DNA from: JAGTVG01 sp964389805
GTDB taxonomy: Bacteria; Bacteroidota; Bacteroidia; Cytophagales; Cyclobacteriaceae
Assembly: GCA_964389805.1 (NCBI GenBank)
Contig: CAYMFU010000269.1
Span: 1 to 7,410 of the forward strand
Direction: 5' to 3'
Length of the DNA: 7,410 nucleotides
The first letter of the stretch is position 1, and each line of letters begins with the position of its first letter. The notes below the pieces were generated by a model. It searched no databases. It saw nothing but the letters and a program-made list of their open reading frames with translations, and was not told the DNA's origin. Positions 1 to 6,857 of the stretch are shown here, piece by piece. The position numbers were made by a program, and so were the translations under genes.

Positions 1-194
1 AGGATTTCGAGAAAATCAGAATCATTCGTGCAAAACTTAGCTCAGAGGCAACTGAAAATGCAAAGAAAGCACTGCAACTATTAGAAGAGCATTTAGAATC
101 CTATGAAATCTCTTCCCTTGAATCCATACCGGCAGAAATGATGTTAAAGGAAGGTAAAAGTATACTGGAACAAATAAGTAAACAGAATTTATAA
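1..194 (+). CDS. C-terminal fragment of an unidentified protein (5' end outside window)
   Basis: The frame beginning at base 3 is open from the window edge to a TAA at 192-194 and gives 63 residues ending in ISKQNL. The peptide is rich in Glu, Lys, Leu and Ala and looks mostly helical, with a stretch around residues 16-34 (AKKALQLLEEHLESYE) that could be amphipathic helix or short coiled coil. I recognise no family motif, so no function is given. It converges on the oxidoreductase gene to its right and is therefore probably a separate transcription unit. Support for it being coding is the uninterrupted frame up to the edge and the ordinary amino-acid composition; a chance open frame of this length cannot be excluded in so short a fragment. 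Confidence 0.6.
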   Translation, partial: DFEKIRIIRAKLSSEATENAKKALQLLEEHLESYEISSLESIPAEMMLKEGKSILEQISKQNL

Positions 195-203
195 ATCCTC
201 TTG

Positions 204-227
204 TAATTATTTGACGCTCAATAATTA
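204..227. terminator. Weak hairpin after the left-edge gene, possible terminator
   Basis: TAATTATT at 204-211 and AATAATTA at 220-227 form a perfect 8-bp inverted repeat with an 8-nt loop, starting 9 bases after the TAA of the left-edge gene. A second short inverted repeat, TATCCA at 226-231 and TGGATA at 239-244, follows at once. The main stem is all A/T and no T-tract follows on the plus strand, so this is not a standard intrinsic terminator. Its position in a convergent gap is the main argument for the call. Confidence 0.22.
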
Positions 228-294
228 TCCAGGGATGTTGGATATCTTCACTTGAGGTATATGAAATTATATTTTAAGAATGACTCACATAGAA

Positions 295-339
295 TTTGGA
301 TCCTTAAATAGTATCAAATTGGGATTTTGGATCTTTTAA
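295..339. repeat. Imperfect 14-bp direct repeat in convergent gap
   Basis: TTTGGATCCTTAAA at 295-308 is repeated at 326-339 as TTTGGATCTTTTAA, with 12 of 14 bases identical and starts 31 bases apart (three helical turns). The pair sits just downstream of the oxidoreductase stop codon, in a gap where neither flanking gene has its promoter. No function is apparent and chance is a reasonable explanation in AT-rich DNA. Confidence 0.35.
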
Positions 340-362
340 TGGTAATCCTTCAGTTCCGCGGG

Positions 363-1715
363 TTATACTGGTTTATCTATGATCTCTTCCTTTTTTCTAT
401 CCCAGTATAATTTCTTGCCTTCGCGATATGCCCTGGTGGCCATAATTATTCCTATTGAATGCCAGTAACCAGTCATAATGTGTCCGTTTGTCATCTGATT
501 CCGGTTACGCATACAATCAATCCAGTTGTCCAGATGAGGCTTGCTGTCATCACTCATTGATGTAGGAGGAAGTTGGCCATTAAATTCCGGAACTGTAATA
601 AGTTCAGCAATACCTTTATTTACGGCATCCTGCAGCCCAGAATAAAAATCAAATCCAGCTGGTAAATCAAGATGTTCAGAAACATAGAACCACCTTGGCC
701 CACTTTCCCCTGCATGTGCATACAAAGTCCCATCCTTACCCCGAATAGTTGTATGATCTCCAAATTTATTGGCGTAACTGGAAGAATATGAATAGAGGAA
801 TTTTTCTTTTTCATATGTTGCCAGTGCCTGAAACGTATCCGGGTTCTCCCTAATATCCGGCCATCCAAAAATTCCTCCATTAGCAACCATTGAGTCTGGG
901 ATTTCCGTATCCGTATAAAAATGAACAAGGCCTATCCCATGACTCATCCATTGTGAAGTGATGCCTCCAGAATACGCTTTAAAGATCCTGAATTCAAAGT
1001 ATTTCCAGGGGTCAAATGGCACCGAGGGCTTCCCAAGTAACCATCGTTCCCAATCTGTATCTTCTTCACGAATAGCAGCTACATCCTGATCATTCGGGTC
1101 ATACCAACGATGGTTGTTATCGTTCCAGCACTGCTCGATTTTTGTAATCTGTCCTAATTTGCCGGACCTTACAATCTCCCGGATTTTTCTATGAATAGGC
1201 TCACTTACCCATTGGGATCCCATTTGTACAACTTGTTTAGATTGCAACACTGTGTCACGCGCCAATTTGGCTTCATCGATATCCTGGGCCATAGGTTTTT
1301 CACAATAGCAGTCCTTCCCTGCTTCCACCACTTCGGCCAATATTTTTCCATGTTGATGATCACCTGTTGCAATCATAACTGCGTCCAGATCTTTTAAAGC
1401 CAACATTTCTTCTGAATATTTAAATTGCCTAACAGATGCGTCAAACTTTTCCCTGCAATCTGCCGCTGCCTTTTCCCGGTTTAATTTCCATATATCACAA
1501 ACAGCCGTCACATTAAGATTTTTGTCATCATAAGAACCTTTTACCATACGTCTATGGCCATAACTTCTGGCTCCAGTTCCCAAAAAACCAATGTTGATCC
1601 GGTCGTTTGCTCCGATGATCCTGCCATATGATTGTGCGGTCATGGTTGCAGAAAGGCCAGCTATACCAGCTGAGGAAGTCAACATAAATTTTCGTCTTGA
1701 TATATTCTTTTTCAC
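363..1715 (-). CDS. Tat-exported Gfo/Idh/MocA family oxidoreductase
   Basis: A 450-residue protein of the Gfo/Idh/MocA dehydrogenase family, expected to bind NAD(P) and act on a sugar or cyclitol; the substrate cannot be read from sequence. Residues 4-12 (NISRRKFML) are a twin-arginine export motif followed by a hydrophobic stretch to about residue 27, so the protein is probably exported folded. The Rossmann nucleotide-binding glycines are in GFLGTGAR (43-50). The EKP motif with the usually catalytic Lys is at 139-141, and TGDHQH, the family's TPxHxH-like stretch, is at 117-122. The C-terminal domain carries SGGITSQWMSHG (249-260) and ENPDTFQA (290-297), typical of the Tat-signal subgroup. 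The start is GTG at 1713-1715: the next Met, residue 11, would remove the twin-arginine motif, and no ATG lies upstream in frame within 25 bases. It lies 107 bp after the M19 gene on the same strand. Some exported relatives (GH109) are NAD-dependent glycosidases, so a hydrolytic role is an alternative. Confidence 0.93.
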   Translation of the reverse strand: MKKNISRRKFMLTSSAGIAGLSATMTAQSYGRIIGANDRINIGFLGTGARSYGHRRMVKGSYDDKNLNVTAVCDIWKLNREKAAADCREKFDASVRQFKYSEEMLALKDLDAVMIATGDHQHGKILAEVVEAGKDCYCEKPMAQDIDEAKLARDTVLQSKQVVQMGSQWVSEPIHRKIREIVRSGKLGQITKIEQCWNDNNHRWYDPNDQDVAAIREEDTDWERWLLGKPSVPFDPWKYFEFRIFKAYSGGITSQWMSHGIGLVHFYTDTEIPDSMVANGGIFGWPDIRENPDTFQALATYEKEKFLYSYSSSYANKFGDHTTIRGKDGTLYAHAGESGPRWFYVSEHLDLPAGFDFYSGLQDAVNKGIAELITVPEFNGQLPPTSMSDDSKPHLDNWIDCMRNRNQMTNGHIMTGYWHSIGIIMATRAYREGKKLYWDRKKEEIIDKPV

Positions 1716-1743
1716 TTTAGTATTTTTTTTGTAAACAAGTAAT

Positions 1744-1774
1744 CAATTTTATACCTATAAACTTATATTCCAAA
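1744..1774 (-). promoter_or_regulatory. Candidate Bacteroidota-type promoter for the oxidoreductase gene
   Basis: On the minus strand TTTG (1774-1771) is followed after 19 bases by TAAAATTG (1751-1744). The Bacteroidota housekeeping sigma factor prefers TTTG, about 19 bases, then TAnnTTTG, so the -33 box and spacing fit and the -7 box has one mismatch. Transcription would start some 20-25 bases before the GTG start codon. AT-rich DNA gives such matches by chance fairly often. Confidence 0.35.
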
Positions 1775-1776
1775 TT

Positions 1777-1807
1777 AGCGATTTACATCGGAAATTATAA
1801 AATCGCT
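1777..1807. repeat. 8-bp perfect inverted repeat between M19 and oxidoreductase genes
   Basis: AGCGATTT at 1777-1784 pairs perfectly with AAATCGCT at 1800-1807 across a 15-nt loop. On the minus strand it begins 15 bases after the M19 stop codon and ends just before the candidate -33 box of the next gene. No T-tract follows the stem, so it is a poor intrinsic terminator. It could be an operator, an mRNA 3'-end stabilising hairpin or an attenuator. Three G/C pairs per arm make it somewhat less trivial than the all-A/T repeats elsewhere in the window. Confidence 0.4.
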
Positions 1808-1822
1808 TATTTGATATTGTTA

Positions 1823-2971
1823 TCACTCAGGCAGAATATCCTGCCAGATTCTCAGGAAGTTTCCTCCTAAAATTTTTGTAATATCTTTCCGTTCGAAGCC
1901 TCGATTTTCAAGAATATCTATAAATCTGGTCCAGTGATCCTTCATGGATTGCTTTTCTACCTCACCCGGGGGGAATGCTTCAGTAAAACCGGGTACCTGA
2001 CCTACGCTCGGATGTCCGATATCATGTCCCAGCCATCCAATTCCAATATGGTCAATGCCGATCAATTCCACCATATATTCTATTTCATCTGCAAGCATTT
2101 CATAAGATGTTTGCCCTTCAATATATCGTACCCCTATGATTCCACCCGTAGATGCAATGGCTTTAAGTTCCTCATCAGAATGTTGTCGTGAAGTATTGAT
2201 AAATTTCTGGATATTCGTATGCGTTGAAGCAATTGGTTTTTTAGTAATCTCTGCTACATGGTATATCCCATTGGCAGATAGGTGAGAAACCCCGATCATC
2301 ATGCCTAATCTATTCATTTCCTCTACAACTTCCACGCCGAATCGTGATAGCTTACCACCCATCTTTCCTTCGGCCACCCCATCTCCAAGCTGGTTTCGGG
2401 CCTGATGGGTTAACTGCATTCCTCTGACTCCCAGCCTGAAAAAAGTCTTTAATAGGGCTAGCCTTCTATCATAATGATAACCTGGTTCAGGTTCAATTTC
2501 AATAGAACCTCCACCCTCAAGGTCCAGGAAAAATTTCACATGATCCTTTAGCGGGCTCCCAGGTATATCCGATTTTGATTTGATGATCGAAGCCTTACCG
2601 CCTGTCTTCTCAATTTCCGATAATAACATATCCACTACACGGAGGGATCCTTCAAGAAGCCGGTCACTACCTCCCCGTTCCGGCACTGAATCACCTCCTG
2701 CCGGCATGATCACAACATCCACTCCACCATCAATTAACCGCGGCAACAGAAAATCCCTTAAGGGAGAATTCTGGCTTCTGTCATTCAGTGCAAACCGATC
2801 ATTGAATTCCCAGATATCCCTGTGACCTTCAACGATAACATATTCGCGTGGATCACTGGCAGGTGATACAGGTTTATAATTCATGCTCATAGCTTTGTGA
2901 CTCATAAATACTCCTGCCAACCCTAACCCGGAATATGAAAGGAATTCACGACGTTTAATTTCTTTTTTCAT
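1823..2971 (-). CDS. Tat-exported peptidase M19 (membrane dipeptidase) family protein
   Basis: A 382-residue metal-dependent hydrolase of the M19/renal dipeptidase family, a TIM-barrel fold whose known members cleave dipeptides using two zinc ions. The N-terminus has a twin-arginine motif (KRREFL, residues 6-11) and a hydrophobic stretch SGLGLAGVFM, so export is likely. Candidate metal ligands match the family: H50 and D52 in the HxD motif, E152 in LEGG, H230 in GVSHLS and H251 in ASTH. R262 is a candidate for the substrate-binding Arg. The family stretch LGVRGMQLTH, then N and DG, is at about 180-198. The usual G-[SG]-D-F-D-G loop after the HxGxG strand is replaced by GWLGHD (312-317), so the Asp implicated in catalysis is not in its usual place; D317 lies three residues later. 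I chose ATG 2969-2971; a TTG at 2987-2989 would only add six residues before the Tat signal. The 194-bp gap upstream separates it from the transporter, and no promoter there matches consensus. Substrate unknown. Confidence 0.9.
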   Translation of the reverse strand: MKKEIKRREFLSYSGLGLAGVFMSHKAMSMNYKPVSPASDPREYVIVEGHRDIWEFNDRFALNDRSQNSPLRDFLLPRLIDGGVDVVIMPAGGDSVPERGGSDRLLEGSLRVVDMLLSEIEKTGGKASIIKSKSDIPGSPLKDHVKFFLDLEGGGSIEIEPEPGYHYDRRLALLKTFFRLGVRGMQLTHQARNQLGDGVAEGKMGGKLSRFGVEVVEEMNRLGMMIGVSHLSANGIYHVAEITKKPIASTHTNIQKFINTSRQHSDEELKAIASTGGIIGVRYIEGQTSYEMLADEIEYMVELIGIDHIGIGWLGHDIGHPSVGQVPGFTEAFPPGEVEKQSMKDHWTRFIDILENRGFERKDITKILGGNFLRIWQDILPE

Positions 2972-3165
2972 CAGTAGTGTGATTTGCAATTACTAGATTC
3001 CAAATTATTAAAAAAAACCATAATCAACCAGCATTTTTAGCATATCCACAGAATTATTGGTAAAAGGGAGATAATGAACAAAATACTTATCTGGTAGTTC
3101 ATATCTGATTTACATACAAATCCAGAATTATTGCTAAGAGAAAAATTAATTTCCTTTGGTCGCTA

Positions 3166-4392
3166 TCATTTTAGCAGGATTATCTTCACAAATCCAATTC
3201 CCAGTAGTAGTATGATAATGAGTCCGATAATCCCAAATATCTTAAGACTTCTACTGATCTTTAAATCACCCATTATATTGGGGTTACTGGAAACAAGTAA
3301 AATAAAGATTCCGACTATGGGTGCCACAATCATGGTCAGGGCTTGAGCAATAACGATGAGCTTCAATTGAAGGTGGCTGAATGCTACAGCGATAACTGCA
3401 CCTGTTATAATTACGAGCATGATAAGCATTCTGAGAGGTAATGAGCTGAGTTTATTTCCCAATGAAAAAGCATCTGCAAGCACCGCTCCGCCCAGTGTTG
3501 CATTACCCAATAATGAAGAAAATGAAGCAGCGAACAATCCTATCATAAAAACAGTAGAGGCCAGATTGCCAAAAAGAGGTTCAAGTGCTGTTCCCATTTC
3601 AGCGGCAGAATTTACCTGAATACCCTTTGGAAATAAGACAGAACCCGCAGCAGCCATAATCATAAACGTTATCATTCCCAGGATAATTATCCCTATCAGG
3701 CTTTCATACTGACACATTTTGAGTTGATGTTTCTGCCATCCCCTTTCCTGTACTAGATAGGACTGATAAAAAGCCCCTACCATTGAGAAACTGGAAGCAA
3801 TCAATGCAATTACCAATAGTTCCGACCCACTTGGAAGGCTGGGCTTTATACCCTTTGCGATAGCTATGATTTGAGGTCCGGAAAGGATTAGGGTGATTAA
3901 AAAGGAAAAAACCATAATGCCTATCATTATCATCATAATCTTTTCCAGAATCTTGTAGAAAGACTTTAAAAATAATAAAGCGATGGCCAGGACGGAGAAC
4001 AATAGAATCCAGGGAATAGACGAGGTATTAAAAAGCTCTGCAAATGCCAATCCGGCTCCGATTGAGTTGCCGGATTGAAAAGAAGCCGCAACAAGAAAAA
4101 CCCCAAATCCAATAATCAGTGAAAAAGCCTTCCCATAGGTGTCCCTTATAGTATTTACTAATGATTTTTCTAAAGATATTCCTATTCTGGCCCCCATGAG
4201 GGTAAATATTGCCATAAAAAATGTGGTCAGAATTACAACCCATAACAATTTATACTCAAATCCGGCACCCAGTTTCGAAGCAATCGTCAGGCTTCCTGGT
4301 CCGAAAACTAAAGCAGCAGTGATGATACCTGGTCCTAAAATTCTTAACCATGATCTACTGGTATTGCTATCCTTAAAATCTTTAATTTTCAT
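3166..4392 (-). CDS. Nramp-related membrane transporter with altered metal-binding motif
   Basis: A 408-residue integral membrane protein related to the Nramp (SLC11) transporters, which import Mn2+ or Fe2+ with protons. I count about 11 hydrophobic segments, near residues 16-38, 45-68, 88-118, 126-142, 150-171, 190-213, 229-254, 272-306, 320-337, 343-366 and 382-407, as expected for the LeuT-like fold. The N-terminal stretch LGPGIITAALVFGPGSLT aligns with helix 1 of Nramp, including the unwound DPGN site. Here DPGN reads GPGS (31-34), so both the metal-binding Asp and Asn are missing. Helix 6, which in Nramp carries a metal-coordinating Met and an MPH motif, reads SMVGAFYQSYLVQERGW (203-219) and lacks MPH. 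It is therefore probably a divergent clade with another substrate; calling it a manganese or iron importer would be unsafe. The ATG at 4390-4392 begins a short polar tail and has no clear ribosome binding site. It is divergent from the secreted glycosidase-like gene and may be read through into the M19 gene. Confidence 0.87.
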   Translation of the reverse strand: MKIKDFKDSNTSRSWLRILGPGIITAALVFGPGSLTIASKLGAGFEYKLLWVVILTTFFMAIFTLMGARIGISLEKSLVNTIRDTYGKAFSLIIGFGVFLVAASFQSGNSIGAGLAFAELFNTSSIPWILLFSVLAIALLFLKSFYKILEKIMMIMIGIMVFSFLITLILSGPQIIAIAKGIKPSLPSGSELLVIALIASSFSMVGAFYQSYLVQERGWQKHQLKMCQYESLIGIIILGMITFMIMAAAGSVLFPKGIQVNSAAEMGTALEPLFGNLASTVFMIGLFAASFSSLLGNATLGGAVLADAFSLGNKLSSLPLRMLIMLVIITGAVIAVAFSHLQLKLIVIAQALTMIVAPIVGIFILLVSSNPNIMGDLKISRSLKIFGIIGLIIILLLGIGFVKIILLK

Positions 4393-4538
4393 AAAAATGA
4401 ATGAAATAGTTTTTAACGCGGCAATGTAAAAACATTTCTTTAAATTAAGATATTTTTAGAACTATACCTTATTGATTTCTATTCGTAAAAGGTGAATTTA
4501 AATATCTGGAATCTTTATCTCGTTTAAATTTTTAATAA
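4393..4538. promoter_or_regulatory. Divergent promoter region
   Basis: These 146 bases separate the start codons of the transporter (minus) and the secreted glycosidase-like protein (plus), so promoters for both should lie here. I found no full match to TTTG-N19-TAnnTTTG on either strand. The octamer TTTAAATT occurs at 4439-4446 and 4523-4530, and its reverse complement AATTTAAA at 4495-4502, which might be regulator sites but is not improbable in such AT-rich sequence. Neither gene has a clear Shine-Dalgarno sequence; the plus-strand gene is preceded by TTTTTAATAA. Confidence 0.6.
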
Positions 4539-6722
4539 ATGAAACCATCACAAATTTTTTTCAGAATAACAATCCTGATTTTTATCACTTTAAATGGATA
4601 TTCCCAGGCCCCGGATTGGATTCAAACTGCCAGGATTTTCCTTCTGGATGCATATCAACCACCTTTTAAACCTGAGCTGGAATTCGATGCTGAAAAAATA
4701 GCCCAAACTATGGAAGACATGCATGTAAATGTAGCTCGTATTTCAACCATGGGAACCTTTGCCACAATACAAGGCATCCGCTTTAGTACGCACCCCGACC
4801 AGGGTGGGCGCGATTTGCTTGCTGAAACAATAGAAGCCTGCAAATCCCGAGGCATTCGGGTACTACCTTATATTTCAACGGGGCACAAACTGGCATGGTC
4901 AATGGTTACAGAAGATTATCCTGAATATGCTCAGGTCTCTAAACCTGGAGGGGGGCCCACACGAGACCATATGTATGTAGGTGAAGACCATGGCACAGTC
5001 TGTTGGAACACCCCATATCGGAAAGCTTATTATGACTATATTGAACATGTTGTCAGGGATTATGACGTTTGTGGCATGTATTTCGACACCTGGTTTCCTT
5101 TCTACTTTTTTCCAGGAAAAAAAATATGTTATTGTAATGGATGCCGGAAGGGATTCAGGGATTTTTCCGGATTGGAACTCCCCTATCATGAGGATGACCG
5201 GGATTATTCTGAAATTGAATTGAAAACAATAGATAAATATCATGACTGGTACTATGAAGAACTTGTACAAATCTTATACGAAGTCCGAAGAATAATCAAA
5301 TCCCACAAGGACGTACCTTTGATTTACAATATTAATAACCCGGACAAAATTGCAAACGAAGATCCCAGGGTTATCCAGGCAATGGATGCCTTCCTGTATG
5401 AACGTGGAAATTCAATGCTGGAACGGGCTGAAGGTATAAGTCTTGCACGAGCTATGGGCATTGGTGTATTCCCTTACATTGGATCTTACAACAACTGGCC
5501 CCGAGTGGTGTATAACGGATATGATTTTCAGCAACAAATTTTCACAACGGTTATGTTTGGAGGTGCACCGATAATCGCTCAACCCTATCCATATATCAGG
5601 AATAATAAATACCGGGATTTTGTGAGTTATCCCTTCTCTGTTATAAAAGAAAACGAAATGAGATTCTCAGATGTTGAGAACTATCCGTTTGTGGCGGTTA
5701 TATATGGGATAGAAAATCCCACCGGACATGCCAAATCCTCCTGGTGGTGGAAAGCTGATAGCCGAACATCTACCCTTGGAGCTTTTGCAGGATGCCTTTA
5801 CAGGCATATCCAGGTAACATCGGCCATGGAAACTTTGCTCGATGATCCAAACCAATTAAATAAATACAAAGTTTTATATTTAGCTGATATTCCTTACATA
5901 TCAGCCAAACGGATTGAGAATATCAAAAATTACGTTAAAAATGGTGGTGGTCTTATTGTCAGTTATGCTACATCTCTTTATGATTCCAGCGATGTATTAC
6001 AAGATCATTTCGGCCTTGAAGATCTTATAAAAGTAAAACCTGCTGAACAAACGCCTGAATTGATGAAACAATTAGACAATTATCAATGTATGGTGGGCGG
6101 CCCAAATGATCTATACCTTTTATCCAGTCGGGGTAGTAATCAGCTCTCTGGTGAATGGGAGGATAAACTTATTCCTCTATGGTTCTATATACCCATCGAA
6201 CTTCTTGAGGGAGGAGAGATTATCATGAACATTGTTACCGGAGATGGGCAAAGGCCTTTCTTGCCCGGTGTAACTATGACTTCATATGGAAAGGGCCGTG
6301 TTTTGTATTCTGCCTCTTCCATTGAAAGTTTGTTTTATGAAACGAATATTGATGTAACAGGTGACCTGATTCAACAATTTGTAAACATCGTTTCAGAGGT
6401 GCCGGCTCCATATCAATTGGATGCACCTTCAACCCTTATTGCCAATATGACACAGAAAGATGATAATCACTTTGTGATACATCTTTGCAATTGGACCGGG
6501 GAGAAATTTGAGAACAACGATAGATACACTTATTATCTGGCACCCCTGGATAACATTCATCTGAATATTAATATTCCTGAGGGGAAGAAATTAGCCACTT
6601 TATCCGCTTTCCCTGAGAACAAAATTGAGCAAAAAGTTGGTGGCAACACCATTGAAATTATCATCCCCAATATGGAAGCCTATCAGGGATTTGATATTCA
6701 ATTCATTGACCTAGAACACTAA
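4539..6722 (+). CDS. Secreted glycoside-hydrolase-like protein with beta-galactosidase-trimerisation-like domain
   Basis: A 727-residue exported protein. Residues 1-22 form a Sec signal peptide (KPSQ, then hydrophobic FFRITILIFITLNG) with likely cleavage at GYS|Q, a common Bacteroidota pattern; there is no lipobox Cys. Residues about 30-375 look like a TIM barrel resembling the hypothetical glycosyl hydrolase GHL6 type: NVARIS (64-69), RGIRVLPYIS (104-113), GMYFDTW (179-185), PLIYNINN (260-267), DAFLYERG (283-290). D183 and E288, near the ends of predicted strands, are my candidates for catalytic acids. After D183 comes a cysteine cluster, C197, C199 and C202, a feature I associate with this type. 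Residues about 382-600 resemble the class-I-glutaminase-like beta-galactosidase trimerisation domain, with VLYLADIPYIS and YVKNGGGLIVSY (465-476). Residues 620-725 form a beta-rich tail with VIHLCNWTG (646-654). A role in glycan breakdown is inferred and the substrate is unknown. No SusC/SusD pair is nearby. Confidence 0.85.
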   Translation: MKPSQIFFRITILIFITLNGYSQAPDWIQTARIFLLDAYQPPFKPELEFDAEKIAQTMEDMHVNVARISTMGTFATIQGIRFSTHPDQGGRDLLAETIEACKSRGIRVLPYISTGHKLAWSMVTEDYPEYAQVSKPGGGPTRDHMYVGEDHGTVCWNTPYRKAYYDYIEHVVRDYDVCGMYFDTWFPFYFFPGKKICYCNGCRKGFRDFSGLELPYHEDDRDYSEIELKTIDKYHDWYYEELVQILYEVRRIIKSHKDVPLIYNINNPDKIANEDPRVIQAMDAFLYERGNSMLERAEGISLARAMGIGVFPYIGSYNNWPRVVYNGYDFQQQIFTTVMFGGAPIIAQPYPYIRNNKYRDFVSYPFSVIKENEMRFSDVENYPFVAVIYGIENPTGHAKSSWWWKADSRTSTLGAFAGCLYRHIQVTSAMETLLDDPNQLNKYKVLYLADIPYISAKRIENIKNYVKNGGGLIVSYATSLYDSSDVLQDHFGLEDLIKVKPAEQTPELMKQLDNYQCMVGGPNDLYLLSSRGSNQLSGEWEDKLIPLWFYIPIELLEGGEIIMNIVTGDGQRPFLPGVTMTSYGKGRVLYSASSIESLFYETNIDVTGDLIQQFVNIVSEVPAPYQLDAPSTLIANMTQKDDNHFVIHLCNWTGEKFENNDRYTYYLAPLDNIHLNINIPEGKKLATLSAFPENKIEQKVGGNTIEIIIPNMEAYQGFDIQFIDLEH

Positions 6723-6753
6723 GGCAACAAGACGTTTTTATTTCAGGATTTTT

Positions 6754-6777
6754 GTTTAAATAAAAAACTATTTGAAC
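6754..6777. terminator. Hairpin in convergent gap, possible terminator
   Basis: GTTTAAATA (6754-6762) and TATTTGAAC (6769-6777) can form a 9-bp stem with one G-U pair and a 6-nt loop, 31 bases after the stop codon of the secreted protein. ATTTTT just before it (6748-6753) and AAAAAT after it (6783-6788) could extend the stem past a 5-nt bulge. There is no T-tract after the stem on either strand, so it is not a textbook terminator. The gap lies between two converging genes, where a bidirectional 3'-end structure would be expected. Confidence 0.3.
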
Positions 6778-6857
6778 TCGAGAAAAATAGGATTATACAC
6801 TATAAAATTTAGAAGAAAATTGATTCAACATACTAATACAAGTAAACCTGGAATTTT

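Noticed and set aside
2972..2989. TTG start six codons upstream of the M19 ATG
   Set aside because: It would add only MQITLL before a complete Tat signal; ATG at 2971 already gives a normal n-region and TTG starts are rare.
3061..3096. AAAGGGAG followed by ATG at 3074 on the plus strand, looking like a ribosome binding site and start
   Set aside because: The frame stops after seven codons (ATG AAC AAA ATA CTT ATC TGG TAG), so there is no supported gene.
3140..3155. AAATTAATTT palindrome downstream of the transporter as a terminator
   Set aside because: It has no loop or G/C pairs, so it cannot form a stable hairpin.
3131..3619. Plus-strand open frames of 66-71 codons
   Set aside because: They are antisense to the transporter gene and have low-complexity translations that mirror its hydrophobic codons.
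4423..4436. AATGT-AAAA-ACATT small hairpin in the divergent promoter region
   Set aside because: A 5-bp A/T-rich stem is expected by chance and has no supporting context.
4899..5270. Minus-strand open frame of 123 codons
   Set aside because: It lies entirely opposite the well-supported secreted glycosidase-like gene, and its translation has no recognisable domain.
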